From the NCBI GenBank assembly GCA_030549335.1, contig JAUKPH010000027.1, positions 1,116,001 to 1,180,000 of the forward strand: a stretch of 64,000 nucleotides of DNA, read 5' to 3'. Shown here in pieces: positions 12,110 to 24,300 of this stretch. The notes under the pieces were generated by a model that was given only the letters and a program-made list of their open reading frames with translations, did no database searches and was not told the DNA's origin. Made by a program: the position numbers and the translations under genes. Position 1 is the first letter of the stretch, and the number at the start of each line of letters is the position of its first letter. The DNA is from Pontederia crassipes (lineage: Eukaryota; Streptophyta; Magnoliopsida; Commelinales; Pontederiaceae).

Positions 12110-12470
12110 GTATCCATGCAACATAAGTTTTGGTGAACTTGTGTCTTCTTGTATGGTACGTGCTCATGGCTCCATTCTTCTACATAAAGCTTAAGATCTA
12201 TGAATAATGGATGTCCGCTGGCAGAGTAGGCACTCCAAGGTGGCCAACCTTTCGAACTACCTTTCCATTGTCGGCAACTTTGTCAGAGCATTGCTAGGAG
12301 TGTCGTCTATATCCTTCTTTGCCATGGGGTTGGCTCACTACATACTTCTCTTTATCACCCTGTACCAAAGGCTCCATACATATGTGACGCTCTTGAAGGA
12401 CCTCCGCCTTGTGTTCTTCTTCCTATTAGTGGCAGCGCCCAACATCGTTCATGTGTGTGGGGGTATTGAT
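12110..12470 (+). pseudogene. SLAC/SLAH pseudogene, unit A2, membrane core part 2
   Basis: Continues the channel after the insertion: LKIYE-like, then SKVANLSNYLSIVGNFVRAL, LLGVSSISFFAMGLAHYILL, FITLYQRLHTYVTLLKDLRL and FFFLLVAAPNIVHVCG. Compared with unit A1 it lacks the end of the channel core (AWAKIFGDFD), having been replaced at about 12475 by unrelated DNA. Confidence 0.82.
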
Positions 12471-12474
12471 GAAT

Positions 12475-13260
12475 ATAAAGTAAAATATGGATTGATGGAG
12501 GTATTCTTGTTGTTGTCATCATATGTGTGAGGGAGATCGAGTCCCCCCTTGAGGTGCGGCTCTCTATCAGAAAGATCGAGGCCCCTCTTGAGGGAATAAG
12601 GTGTAACATTTCATGGACCTATGAGGATCTCGACTTTGCTAGCATAAGATCGACGAGCCAACATGGACTTCTCGTTCAACAACATGAGAAAGAAGTAAGC
12701 ACCTATGATGATGAAAATGAATGTCCACTTATCACATCATGTGTATGAATAAAGATGTTAAATTTAAGCAAGATATGCTTTAGCATAATGATATTTTATG
12801 ATGTATAATATTAATGATGTTATATGCTTAACTTATCTTGACATGATTTGTTCATTTACCATGTAGAGTGCTTATGTAGTTCAAACTATATAAGATTATT
12901 AGGATTACATTTTAAATCTATAAATATTATAATTAGGGGTGTTCACCAAATTTGGTCGACTCGTCAATCCGATGACCCGACCCAAACTCGATCCGACCAT
13001 GGGTCTAATCGGGTACAACTTGGATTTTTTCAACCCGAGTCGGGTCGGGTATAAGTTTGTTTTTTTCCAACTCGACGCAATCAACCCGATTTTTTTTATT
13101 TTTTTTCTTTGTTTATTTAAACTTAAGCTTATATTTGATTTAAAATTTGTTTAGCAAATTAAAATAAAATTTTTTAAGTTTAAAAATAATATTAAATAGG
13201 TAGAAAACTTATTTTATGCTTTAAAATAAATATTAGATAATATTTTAATACTAAATAAAA
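12475..13260. repeat. Unrelated insertions within SLAH unit A2
   Basis: 12475-12930 is non-channel DNA containing a short near-duplicate (GATCGAG, CCCCTTGAGG and CCCCTCTTGAGG at 12537-12595), with no recognised origin. 12935-13090 starts TAGGGGTGTTCA-like and is rich in GGGTCGGGT/CCGACCC motifs, a pattern of common plant interspersed repeats; 13090-13260 is its AT-rich continuation. Channel sequence resumes at 13262. Confidence 0.5.
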
Positions 13261-13261
13261 C

Positions 13262-13376
13262 ATAAGGTTGTTTGGTTCACAGATCTAACATGTTCACATG
13301 ATGTTGTGTTTCTTGATCGTTCTTCTTTGGATTTTAACATATAGATTCTCACTCGGTGGTGGGCATACACATTTTC
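13262..13376 (+). pseudogene. SLAC/SLAH pseudogene, unit A2, first head of C-terminal exon
   Basis: The sequence parallels 10404-10520 (GTTTGGTTCA, TTCTTCTTTGGAT, then the exon region for FSLxWWxxxF, here frameshifted). It is broken off by the element at 13380 and repeated at 13670. Confidence 0.65.
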
Positions 13377-13379
13377 AAC

Positions 13380-13634
13380 CGGGGACGGACCCAGATAGAG
13401 TTTGGGGGGGGAGGGGTGCTGGCCTCCTAACTTTTTAAAATTTAATTAGTTATATGTGATTATATGTAAATTTTAAAGTTAAAAATCTATTTGCCCCCCC
13501 CCCTAAAATATTTTACTGTGCTACTCAAATATGAATTGTTTGTTGGTGTAGTGGTTGAGGTCCTTCGTTGTTGAGTAAGAGGTTTTAGGTTCAAAACTTG
13601 GCCCTCTCTTGTTTTTGCCTCTGGGTCCGTTGTT
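13380..13634 (+). mobile_element. Small element with inverted ends and SINE-like tRNA promoter boxes
   Basis: The ends GGACGGACCCAGA and TCTGGGTCCGT are inverted repeats. Inside, TGGTGTAGTGG resembles a pol III A box and GGTTCAAAACTTGG a B box, about 45 bp apart. It lies between two copies of the same channel-exon head, so it inserted into or helped create that duplication. It could be a tRNA-derived SINE or a MITE; the boxes alone do not decide. Confidence 0.45.
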
Positions 13635-13669
13635 TCCAACATTGTATCCTATTTTCAAGGCATCAAACT

Positions 13670-13985
13670 TTTTTAGTGTTTGTTTGGTTCATATGTTGAT
13701 CATGTTCACATTTTGCAGCCATTTTTTATCGTTCTTCTTTGGATTCAAGCATATAAGTTCTTGCTCGCATGATGGGTGTACATATGTTTAGACGACCAGT
13801 GCTTCCTTGGTGACAATCATGTCTTCATTTGAGGTCACTAATCCATTGACGTAGTCCCTCTTAGTTGGAGTTTTTGCCATCGCCACCTTCACCATGATAG
13901 CTCAGTTCATCACGACCGCAGCCCACAACTTCATCCTTGACGACCTCTTTCCCACTGTCGTCTCCACATCCAATAGGAGGTGACG
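13670..13985 (+). pseudogene. SLAC/SLAH pseudogene, unit A2, C-terminal exon
   Basis: Second, longer copy of the terminal exon: SFEVTNPLT, then GVFAIATFTMIAQFITTAAH, NFILDDLFPTVVSTSNRR and a stop at about 13981. Matches the conserved C-terminus of SLAC/SLAH channels. An in-frame TAG (after NPLT) and an early shift inactivate it. Confidence 0.8.
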
Positions 13986-14029
13986 ACAAAAACTATAGTT
14001 GCTAATGGAAATCCTCATCGAACACCTGC

Positions 14030-14130
14030 TCCTTCAAGGTGCAACAAGTTATGAAGTCAGGAGTGTTCTATTCTCAACACAGGGGTGCCCCAACTGTAGC
14101 AGAGACAATTAGGTGATTCTTCAATATTTG
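14030..14130 (+). pseudogene. SLAC/SLAH pseudogene, stub of unit A3 (N-terminal start)
   Basis: The motif CAACAAGTTATGAAG and the following VMKSGVFYSQ-like frame repeat the start of units A2, B2, B3 and B4. The copy ends where the CACTA-type sequence begins, showing that a third unit once followed. Confidence 0.6.
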
Positions 14131-15148
14131 ATCAAACCGCCGCAGTTGGATCTGGCTGTTGCCGCGGTCGGAAAATCGTCGTGGCCGGATCTGGCCGGCC
14201 GCCGCGAGCACATTGAGAGAGGGCGGAGGGCGGAGGCTAGGAGAGAGGCTGGATGATGGGGCCGGGGAGCCTACCTGCGCTGGAGACAGAGGTTGCAGAG
14301 GCGGCGACAGGTCGAGCTACTGATGGCGGACGGCGGCTTCACTTGTTCAGGCGGCAGCGGGACGCGTGCGAGCGCAATGCAAGTGGCGGAGGGTCTCGTT
14401 CACTGGCGTCGGCGGCCGACTGTCCAGCTGGCAGGCATTTGGTGGAGCTCGGATGCCAGGAAGCTGCACGAGGTAGCCGTCGGATCGGATTTGCTTGCAA
14501 TCGAGTAGAAGAAAGGGAAACCGAAATAGTGACAGTGGGGTCGGATATTTATATAGTCCATTTCCGACGGTCGGAACCGTCGGAAAGTAGGTAAATACAA
14601 TAAAATATTAATTCAAATTCAGACGGTCAAACCCGCTGGACGAATCGTTGAAACATTCGACGATTCTGTAAAATGTCGAAACTTTTGACGGTTTTAATAG
14701 TCGAAATATATAATAATATATGTCAAGTGAAAGAGAATTATATAAATTATAAATTTTCCCTTTCGATGGTCAAAACCATCAAAAATATTTAAAATAGAAT
14801 TAAAATGAGTTAACACTCCGACGGATCCGACCGTCGAAATATCGACGGTTCCGTGAAACATCGCAACTTTCGATGGCCGGAATCATTGAAAATGAAAATA
14901 TAGATAACCCATTAACGTTACGATATTTCGATAGTTAAGACCGCTGGAAGTTTTGACGGATACCTAAACCGTCGAAACTTTCGACGGTCTGGAGCTCAGC
15001 ATGGAAACTGATCACACGATTTTAACATCTTCGACGGTTACGATCATTTCGACGGATAATTCGATCTGTCGAAAAATCCGTCGGTAATTCAGATGGATTT
15101 ACGCCCGTTGAAAACGAACCGTCGGAAATCGGAGTTTTTCTTCTAGTG
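14131..15148. mobile_element. CACTA (En/Spm) transposon end with subterminal repeat array
   Basis: The right terminus ends in TTTTTCTTCTAGTG (15135-15148), the reverse complement of the classic CACTAGAAGAAAAA terminal repeat. From about 14540 to 15120 it carries many inverted and direct copies of a GACGGT/ACCGTCGAAA motif, typical CACTA subterminal repeats. 14140-14510 is GC-rich and holds open frames I do not credit as genes. The left end is not found, so the element is truncated, probably where it meets SLAH unit A3. Confidence 0.8.
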
Positions 15149-17560
15149 TTAGAAAGGCAATTATCAAACTACTTTCGATTATGTTTTAGAACTTTTAAAA
15201 AAAATTTAGAATTATGAAAGATGGTATACTGCCCTTGGATTGTATAACAATAATAATTCTCAAGTTATAGTATAGTCACAGAACTAAATGATATTATGTT
15301 AGTTATTTCTAATTATGAATTATCATTAAGATAATTTGTTTCATATGTCCTAATATTATTATTTTATTATTATTATTATATATATGTATATAATGCATTA
15401 GTCAAAGGCACGTGTATTATTTCTTAGGTTCAACGAATTCATCTATTTTATAGATTACTTATCAGTTAATAAAAATTGAGTGGATGGACGTGACGACGAT
15501 GACCTGAGAGTTATTTAGAACTAATAAATTATTTAACCCACGGGGGGGGGGGGCCAAATGACGTGGCGATGACGTCTAAACTTTTTGGGTAGCTCGTTAT
15601 CAGCGACCTGCCGTTACGACGCGCCGTATCCCGTCGCCTCTTTTTCCCCCGTCTCAACCGCCGTTTGCGTCTCACGGCGCCGCGCTGCGTGGTGCCCATT
15701 GCGCCCTCAGTTCGTGGCCCAAATTACGGTTCTACCCCTTGACCTTTTCCAGATTTCTTTTTACGGATAAATATTTTGTCGTATGATATCAGAAACCGTT
15801 TATACACGCCGACTTATACTTAATTAATAAATTCGTTATACACATATTTTGGTGACGTCATAATAATAATAATAGCATTATTAAGAAAAATACTTTGTTT
15901 TTTTCTTGACATCAAGACCCCACCAACCCGTTCTTTTTTATATATATACTTATTAAATATTTGAGTGCTTCAAGCTCCCTAGTGCTAAATTAAATTATAT
16001 TTTAATTTTAAGATAAAAATCTGAGGGTTTTTTAAATTTTGATCTTAAATATAAAATTTGTAAGCTCAGGATTCATAAACTCGACCTTTTTGTGTCGGGC
16101 TAATGATTGAAGAATATTCTTTGTTCCATTTAATCCAAGTTGGTCGAGGACATATATTTGATTAATTAGAAAGATTATATTACCTGATTTATATGTCTTA
16201 ATAAAATTTGGCTTTCGCTTTTAGTTATTAATTTCTTTGGTTTGATTTTATATTTTCCATCTCATTCCACGCTAAATTAGCAAGCTACTAATAACTTCAT
16301 ATTAAAAAAAATAAATGCACATTAATAATATAGGAAAATTCAATTATGATGTCTCATTCTTCACATGTTGATCATTAAATTTATATTCGCCCAACTTTTT
16401 TCCCAAATTTATCTCTTCAAATATTATATATATATATGAAAAAATTTAAGTATTTTTTTACTTCATCTTGTTTCATATCGTCTTCATTATTAGATCTTCA
16501 TCCAAAAATAATAAATTATTTGAGAAATTCAATTATGAATTATTGAATGAAGATTTGATGATGTAAAATATAAGAAACAAGATGAGATAAGGAATATCAA
16601 AATTGATATATATATATACATATATAAATATTTCTTCTTTTTTTTCAGCACGCAAAATGTTCTCTTTTATTTTATTTTATTTTGAGAAGGTTGATAGAAA
16701 AGATAAAGCTTACACATGGAAAGGAATCGTTGTTTAATCAAACATAAAAAAAATAAGAGGACAAAAGAGAGATAAATAAATGGAAAAAAACGATTAATAT
16801 GGCCCTATAAAAAGATATATTAATTAACAAAAGCAACCGACCCATGAGAGCCGCACGGATTCAGGGAATTTGCCTCTACTTAAATGGATACAAACCAAAA
16901 AAAAAATTTAAAGGACACAAAGTAATTGTTTTTTTCAAAATTACTAATGTCCAATACAAGAAGAATAATGTCGAAAGAAATAAATAATATTTCTCTCGTA
17001 TTTGCCACCGAATTTAGACAATAACACTCTCAAACATAGAGAATTCATAATATTAACCTACTGACATTATTAAAGAATTCATAATATCTTATTCTAGTAG
17101 CTTAAAATAATCAACTCCAAAATGGAGTTTACCATTAGCACAAATATAGTTGTCATAATGGTGCAACATATATAATCTATTAAGTATTAACCAACCTATG
17201 TGATCTGTATTAAAGTAGAATTGATAACCTAGAAACTCCATCACACATTGAATCTACAATGAAAGATTTGATAATGCACCAAAAGATACAACTCACGTGA
17301 TTGTTACCAATTTATAAATCATTGAGCGTTTTATTTTATTATTATTCTTTCCCTTCTAAACTTAAGAATGGGTTCAAGAAGGTCTTAAACTTTCTTTCTA
17401 CGAAGCGTGTGCACTATTTTTCTTCTTCCTTGTCATCGTTCCTTAGATCGAGATGATGCATAAAAAAATAATCATACATGTTTATAATTATTCAAATTTT
17501 ATAAAATTTAAGACCTCTTGATAGGCAGAAAATTTTCATGATATATATTATTCACTAATT
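15149..17560. other. Intergenic, AT-rich with one GC-rich island
   Basis: 15540-15750 is GC-rich (starting with a G run) and looks like a decayed promoter or transposon segment; no protein in it is recognisable. The rest is AT-rich with TA-dinucleotide runs near 15370, 16430 and 16600. No gene seen. Confidence 0.4.
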
Positions 17561-17562
17561 CG

Positions 17563-17612
17563 CACTGCAAGAATTTTGTGAGTTTCCGATGGCAAAATTC
17601 GTCGTCGGTTCA
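17563..17612 (+). mobile_element. Possible left end of a second CACTA element
   Basis: CACTGCAAGAATTTTGTGAG followed by TTCCGATGG and CGTCGTCGG resembles CACTA termini plus a subterminal motif. No matching right end is seen nearby, so this would be a fragment. Confidence 0.35.
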
Positions 17613-17959
17613 ATTAATGTAATATGAATTATAAGAAGTTGGGGAAGGTGAAAAAAAATATTATAATTCCATCATTTCATGAGCGTTGAAATATACATAT
17701 GAAAAGAAGACTATGATTAGAAGTTATCCATGAAATGACACGCTTACCTCTTTTGTGTTATTTTCTTTTCGGCATGTGATTAGATTAATTTTTAAAAATT
17801 TTTAAGATTAAGTTATACAAGAAAAAATTTTATGGCCATGGTTCAAAGTTCTTGGATCAAGAGCGGAATCCACAAGTGGATCTGATAACTTGAACCATAA
17901 TCTTGATTAGTTTATTCTCCCCCTAAGAGCAAACTTTAGGAGATTAAGGAACTAAGAAT

Positions 17960-18045
17960 TAATGAATTCCTTAATCCGGTTTAGTTGACGCCCAACAAAC
18001 GTTCCAGCCAGCTGGATTAGTTTTGCGTCAACGAGATTAAGGAAT
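17960..18045. repeat. Hairpin / MITE-like inverted repeat
   Basis: ATTCCTTAATC ... GTTGACGC on the left and GCGTCAAC ... GATTAAGGAAT on the right form an imperfect hairpin with about 30 bp of loop. The wider GATTAAGG-rich flank (17930-18050) suggests a small fold-back element. Confidence 0.5.
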
Positions 18046-18834
18046 TAATCACAATTTGCATCATTTAACTGGTGACGGCAAAAACCAAAAAAAACAAATC
18101 AAAAAATGGTACAATTAGTAGCATCACATGTGGTGTGGGATATCAAAACTCAAAAGGTGAGTAATTAAACTGCATAATGAGCCTGTCCCTGGTCGACAAG
18201 TGTCCAGTTCTTAGAACGTGATATTTGTACATTGCATTCTTGATAAGTGAGAGAATATTTATGATTTGTGGTCCAAAAATAATAAAAAAATATTAATAAT
18301 ATTTTTGTAGACAAAATTCGATGGTACCTTGGGGGATGGGAATGAATGATGATACCCTCGTCTTTTTTCAAAGGGTTCAAAGTGCCATGAGAGAGGGGGA
18401 GCACAAAATCTTATGTCAAATCACAGGGATCACTGTTCAATTGGATTGTCTAGTGTTTCCTCTTTTCTTTTCTTTTTTTCCCATTGTCGTTTCACCGATT
18501 ATTCTTCTTCTCTGAAGTTGCCCATAATTGAGATGGAAGTATCACTTTTCTTCTCTGAAGTATCACTTTTTTTTATATATATCAACAAGGCGACCTCTCC
18601 TCGCTTAGACGAGATTTCGAATTTAAGTTTCTGTCGACGTAAAAAAAAATTTATTGGAAGTTTTAGATATGCAATTTGAAGTGATCTTACTGAATTAATT
18701 GAATTTGATAAGCCAGTGCATTTAATAGCATCGTGCGAATTGAACAGTCGACGTCGCTTCTCAGATATCGATGATTGAGTACAAAAAATAATTATACATT
18801 TTTATGATCCATGATGTTAGGGAACAAAATAATT

Positions 18835-18836
<2 letters not shown>

Positions 18837-18870
<34 letters not shown>
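18837..18870. repeat. (TA)n microsatellite
   Basis: About 17 uninterrupted TA units. Confidence 0.9.
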
Positions 18871-18876
<6 letters not shown>

Positions 18877-20259
18877 GATTTCATGAAATGGACTTCCCAA
18901 ATAGTTAGATTTTGTCTCAAAAAACTAAGAATAGGCTCCGTTTGAGATGCACCCATTGTTTTTTTTTTCCAATTTCTGACAATGAAATTCGAGGAGTGAT
19001 CATACAATTTTGACTTAAAGATTTGGCAACTAAAAGAAAAAAAATTTGACCATTCAATCAATAGGAAATTGGATGATTGATTTGATTTTATGGGGTATAA
19101 TTAATAACACTGCATTTTCAGATCATTTTGCTTCACTCATGCGTTTTGGCGTGCCAGTGATCGAAGTCACTTTAAAACTCGTTACGGCCATTCTAAATCT
19201 CAACTTTTGATGCACCCCACACTTTAAAAAAAAAAAGGTTTAATCACTTGCACACGTCCTTTGAATTGCCTTGAGACACAAGGGACAAAGAATGAGAGCA
19301 AGCACGAGAATAAGCTTTTAGTTCGTCACTTTATTTAATTAATTAATATCACCCCACAAAAAAGGATACACTTATTATGTATGTATGTATGTATATATAT
19401 GTGTATGCATGCATGTGGTTAAATCTCTTTTATAAAAGTCATCTTAAAAGTCATGAAATTGATCTTTTAACCTCAACATAATAATATAAATATTATTTAG
19501 ACAGCAAAAAAGTTATATATTGTAATTGTTTTGTAATTTTTTTGATCATATATTATATTTGTATTTACAAACCAATTATTCATAGTATAATATTATCGTA
19601 ATGAAATAATATATTTTCATATTTTTGTACGTACGATTGAAATCAAATACGAGATAAAATGAATATATACTAAGAATATAATATTTTGTTGTTTATTTCA
19701 TTCACATTTCTTTTTTCGATCAAATGGCCCATAGCGGAGAATCAGAACATGGTGCTCTTATATGAGCAACAAGCTCTTCTTTCATCTAACTACATTTCAA
19801 AAAGATTAATAATTTTCTCCATAATTTTCCAAAAAAGAAAAAAAAAGACGATCTTATATGACAATGACGAGAATTGGATGCTTTGATGCCTGCAAAGGCG
19901 CCCGGCCCAGGGGTCGACTACGATGCATGGCATGGCATCATACTATATGTATACGTGCCCATTTTATTATCTTGAAATGTGGGAGCATAAATTATCTCAG
20001 AGAAGCATTTTCATAGCGTATCGATTCCAGTTGGGAAGAAAAGGGGGGAAAACAAATAGAACATGGAGGAGATCACCAGTTGCTGTGCAATTTGACAAAC
20101 GTTCATGCATTTCTTTAATTCCCCTTTTCTTTCTTTTTTTTGACAATAATTTAGGGCAAGAGAGAACACCCTCCCATGTCTCCTTTGTTCCCAACATCCC
20201 ATAAAGTTGTGGAAATTATGTCATGCATCTGATTTCATTGTCTGAGGAAGGAAAAGGCG

Positions 20260-20284
20260 GAGAGAGAGAGAGAGAGAGAGAGAG
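20260..20284. repeat. (GA)n microsatellite
   Basis: About 12 GA units in AT-rich flank downstream of the ribosomal protein gene. Confidence 0.9.
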
Positions 20285-20765
20285 TGGTGCACACCCAAGT
20301 GGTCGAACAGTAACTATTTTGTTTTCTTGATCTATAAAATTAAAAAAAAAATGATGTTGATAAGGTCGACAATTTATGTGCACAAATTATTCATTGGGCT
20401 TTCGCCTGGGCCAATTCAATAACTGTGAGCATCGTCTGGGCTTTCATCATTGGGTAGTTCAACAAGATGTCAAAGCTTAAGACGAGATTAAATTTGAATC
20501 AAGCAATGCCAACGATGCATATATACATTTAAAAAAAAACATTGAAGGACTAAAGCACTAAAACATCTCATTATTAATGGAAAATAGAATGAGCGACAGA
20601 TAATGTTTCTTAGCAAGTCCAGACTCCATAAAGAAAGAAAAAAACCATATGCTATCTATCAAAATCAAACAGGTTTTCAATTGTTTTGAGAACATTAGTC
20701 AACACAAGCAAAATTTGAGCATGACAAGATCCTTTTAAGAACTGTGATCGGCGCCAATTCTTCAT

Positions 20766-22261
<1,496 letters not shown>

Positions 22262-22262
<1 letters not shown>

Positions 22263-22283
22263 AAGAATATAAGGCTAGGGTTT
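22262..22283 (-). promoter_or_regulatory. Telo-box and TATA-like core of the S15a promoter
   Basis: AAACCCTAG reads on the minus strand at 22283-22275, followed by CCTTATATTC. Telo-boxes close to the start site, often with TGGGCC site II elements, are characteristic of plant ribosomal protein genes; TGGGCC occurs at 22523-22528. Confidence 0.6.
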
Positions 22284-22289
22284 GGTTGC

Positions 22290-24300
22290 GCGAATGATGT
22301 TAATCCAACCGTCCAAAATATATACATGCGGTGTTATGTGATCTTAATATATGATGACGGGCCAAAGATGAAATGTGTGGCATTTTTTTTATTTTTCTTT
22401 CAGATTAATATTGGAAAATTAAAATTTTAAAACCCTAAAATTTATCTGAAATAAAAATCGGCGTACTTTAAATCCCGATAAAGATTATTTTGGAAAAAAA
22501 AAACAAACTCCCTTTTAAGTTATGGGCCCTAACAAAAAAATTTATTTAATTATTCTAAATTAACTTATTGCCCTCGTTTTCCAAATTAACGTATTTAATT
22601 ACTCTTTCACTTATCCCTCATTTAGTGTTGCTGAATTTAAAGTTACTAAGTTGAATTTAGTATTTGAATATAATTAAATGGTGGACTGTTTATTGTCTTA
22701 ATTATAAATTATGTAATATATATATATATTGATTTGATGATATATTATTTGATGTAATTAGATTTCAAAAATAAAATGTAGATTTTGGTTATAATTTACT
22801 TTTAGTTATTTAAAATACTTAATGTGATTATATTTGTAATTACTTTTTAAATTTCATTGTTTTAAATTAGAATCCAACTTAGGCTATGTTTGATATTATT
22901 AAATAGCAGTTTGACGAGCGTATAGTAGTTTGATAGCGGATAGCGGTTTAAATAGAGAATAACGATTGATGATTAGCGGTTAGCGATTCGTTTAAAATAT
23001 TAATAAATAAGCGTTTCATAAATTTAGCTGTAGAATTAATGGATGAATATAAAATGATATAATTGGACATGCAATAAATTATTTAATTCAATCACTATTC
23101 AAATTTTATTAAAATTTAATAAATAAATAATTAATATCTCAATTAAATAAAATAAACTTTCACAAGTAAATTTGATATTAAAATATATAAAAATTATATT
23201 TATAATACATTTTATATAGTTCATACATGATATGAAAATATTAATTATTAAATTAATTTTTATACCCATTGTTAATAAATAAATATTTTGTAATTAATTA
23301 AACATGAATATAAAAAGGAATATAATTGAATGATGATAAAATAATAAGATAATTTGAAAAAGAAATAATACACTGGAATAAGAATAAAGAAGGAAAAAAT
23401 ATATAAACCTCTAAACATTAAAATCTAAACACTAGTAGAAGTAACTTTTCAATATTTTCATTCAAAACGCTAAACTCTACTAGATTATGTCCTACCAAAT
23501 AGATAAAATAACATTGATCAGTTGGATATTCGGGAGTCTAAAAAATTTTTAATTTTTTCGTTTGAATTTTTTACTCTCTCCCGCTTGCTACTCGCCTCAG
23601 CCAGAAGTGGCTTATGTAGTGGTCGGCATTCCTACGTGCTCCGACTTCTTGGGCCCCCACTAGAGATGAGATGACAGGTAACCCTTGGAAACTATCGTAA
23701 CGTTTTGGGTGACGAAGGTTACCGGGGTGACAGTTTATGGATGAATTTCGTGGGCCTCCCTCCAACTTTAATATAAAAATAATAGTGTTTCAATCGTTAA
23801 ATGCTACTCCAAACACTATTTTAACATTGCCACGGAGAGGCTTCGACAAATCTCAAACAATTTTTAAACTAAACTAAAAAGCAAGTCTCGTCGCAAACAG
23901 CCAAATATATTAGAGGGGGCAAACTAAAATATGATAAATTTTTGTATATTATAATATTTTCTATTTTGATAAAATAACTTTTGAACACCATAAAAAATTA
24001 TATCACTTTTCAAAACATCTAGAAATAAATTTATAATACATTTTCCATATTTTACTAAAAATGAATAAATTCATTGTTAATAATTATATAGGACATATGT
24101 ACATTTTTTGTGCAATATTTGATAATAAACTTTATTATAGCTAATTAACTGTAATGATAACAAGATAAATATATAAGAAAATAGACATATGAGGTAAAAA
24201 AATTTGTGGGGGGAGGGGGGTAACGACGGTTGGGCAAGGCCCCTCATCAACCTTCACAATGAGGCTAAATCAGTCCGTCCCAAAGTTTATATCAAATGAC
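22290..24300. other. Intergenic with a decayed repeat family member
   Basis: 22885-23060 (GTTTGATATTATTAAATAGC onward, then repeated TAGCGGTT-like phrases) is related, in reverse orientation, to 41020-41150. 23560-23765 is GC-richer and matches nothing known to me. 23930-24290 has a GGGGGGAGGGGGG run and ends AGTCCGTCCC, like degraded transposon ends. No gene seen. Confidence 0.4.

Larger units (their letters stand above)
18046..20765. other. Intergenic, AT-rich
   Basis: No supported gene. It contains a (TA)n run at 18837-18870, an ATGT/ATGC-type simple run at about 19375-19412 and a (GA)n run at 20260-20284. 20560-20765 is probably the 3'UTR and flank of the ribosomal protein gene on the minus strand. 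Confidence 0.45.

Noticed and set aside
9658-12530. Open frames of 84-125 codons as possible small channel proteins
   Set aside because: They are fragments of one channel gene in different frames, with stops between them and missing ends.
14253-14594. 113-codon frame in the GC-rich part of the CACTA end
   Set aside because: No homology; lies within transposon terminal DNA and ends in the subterminal repeat array.
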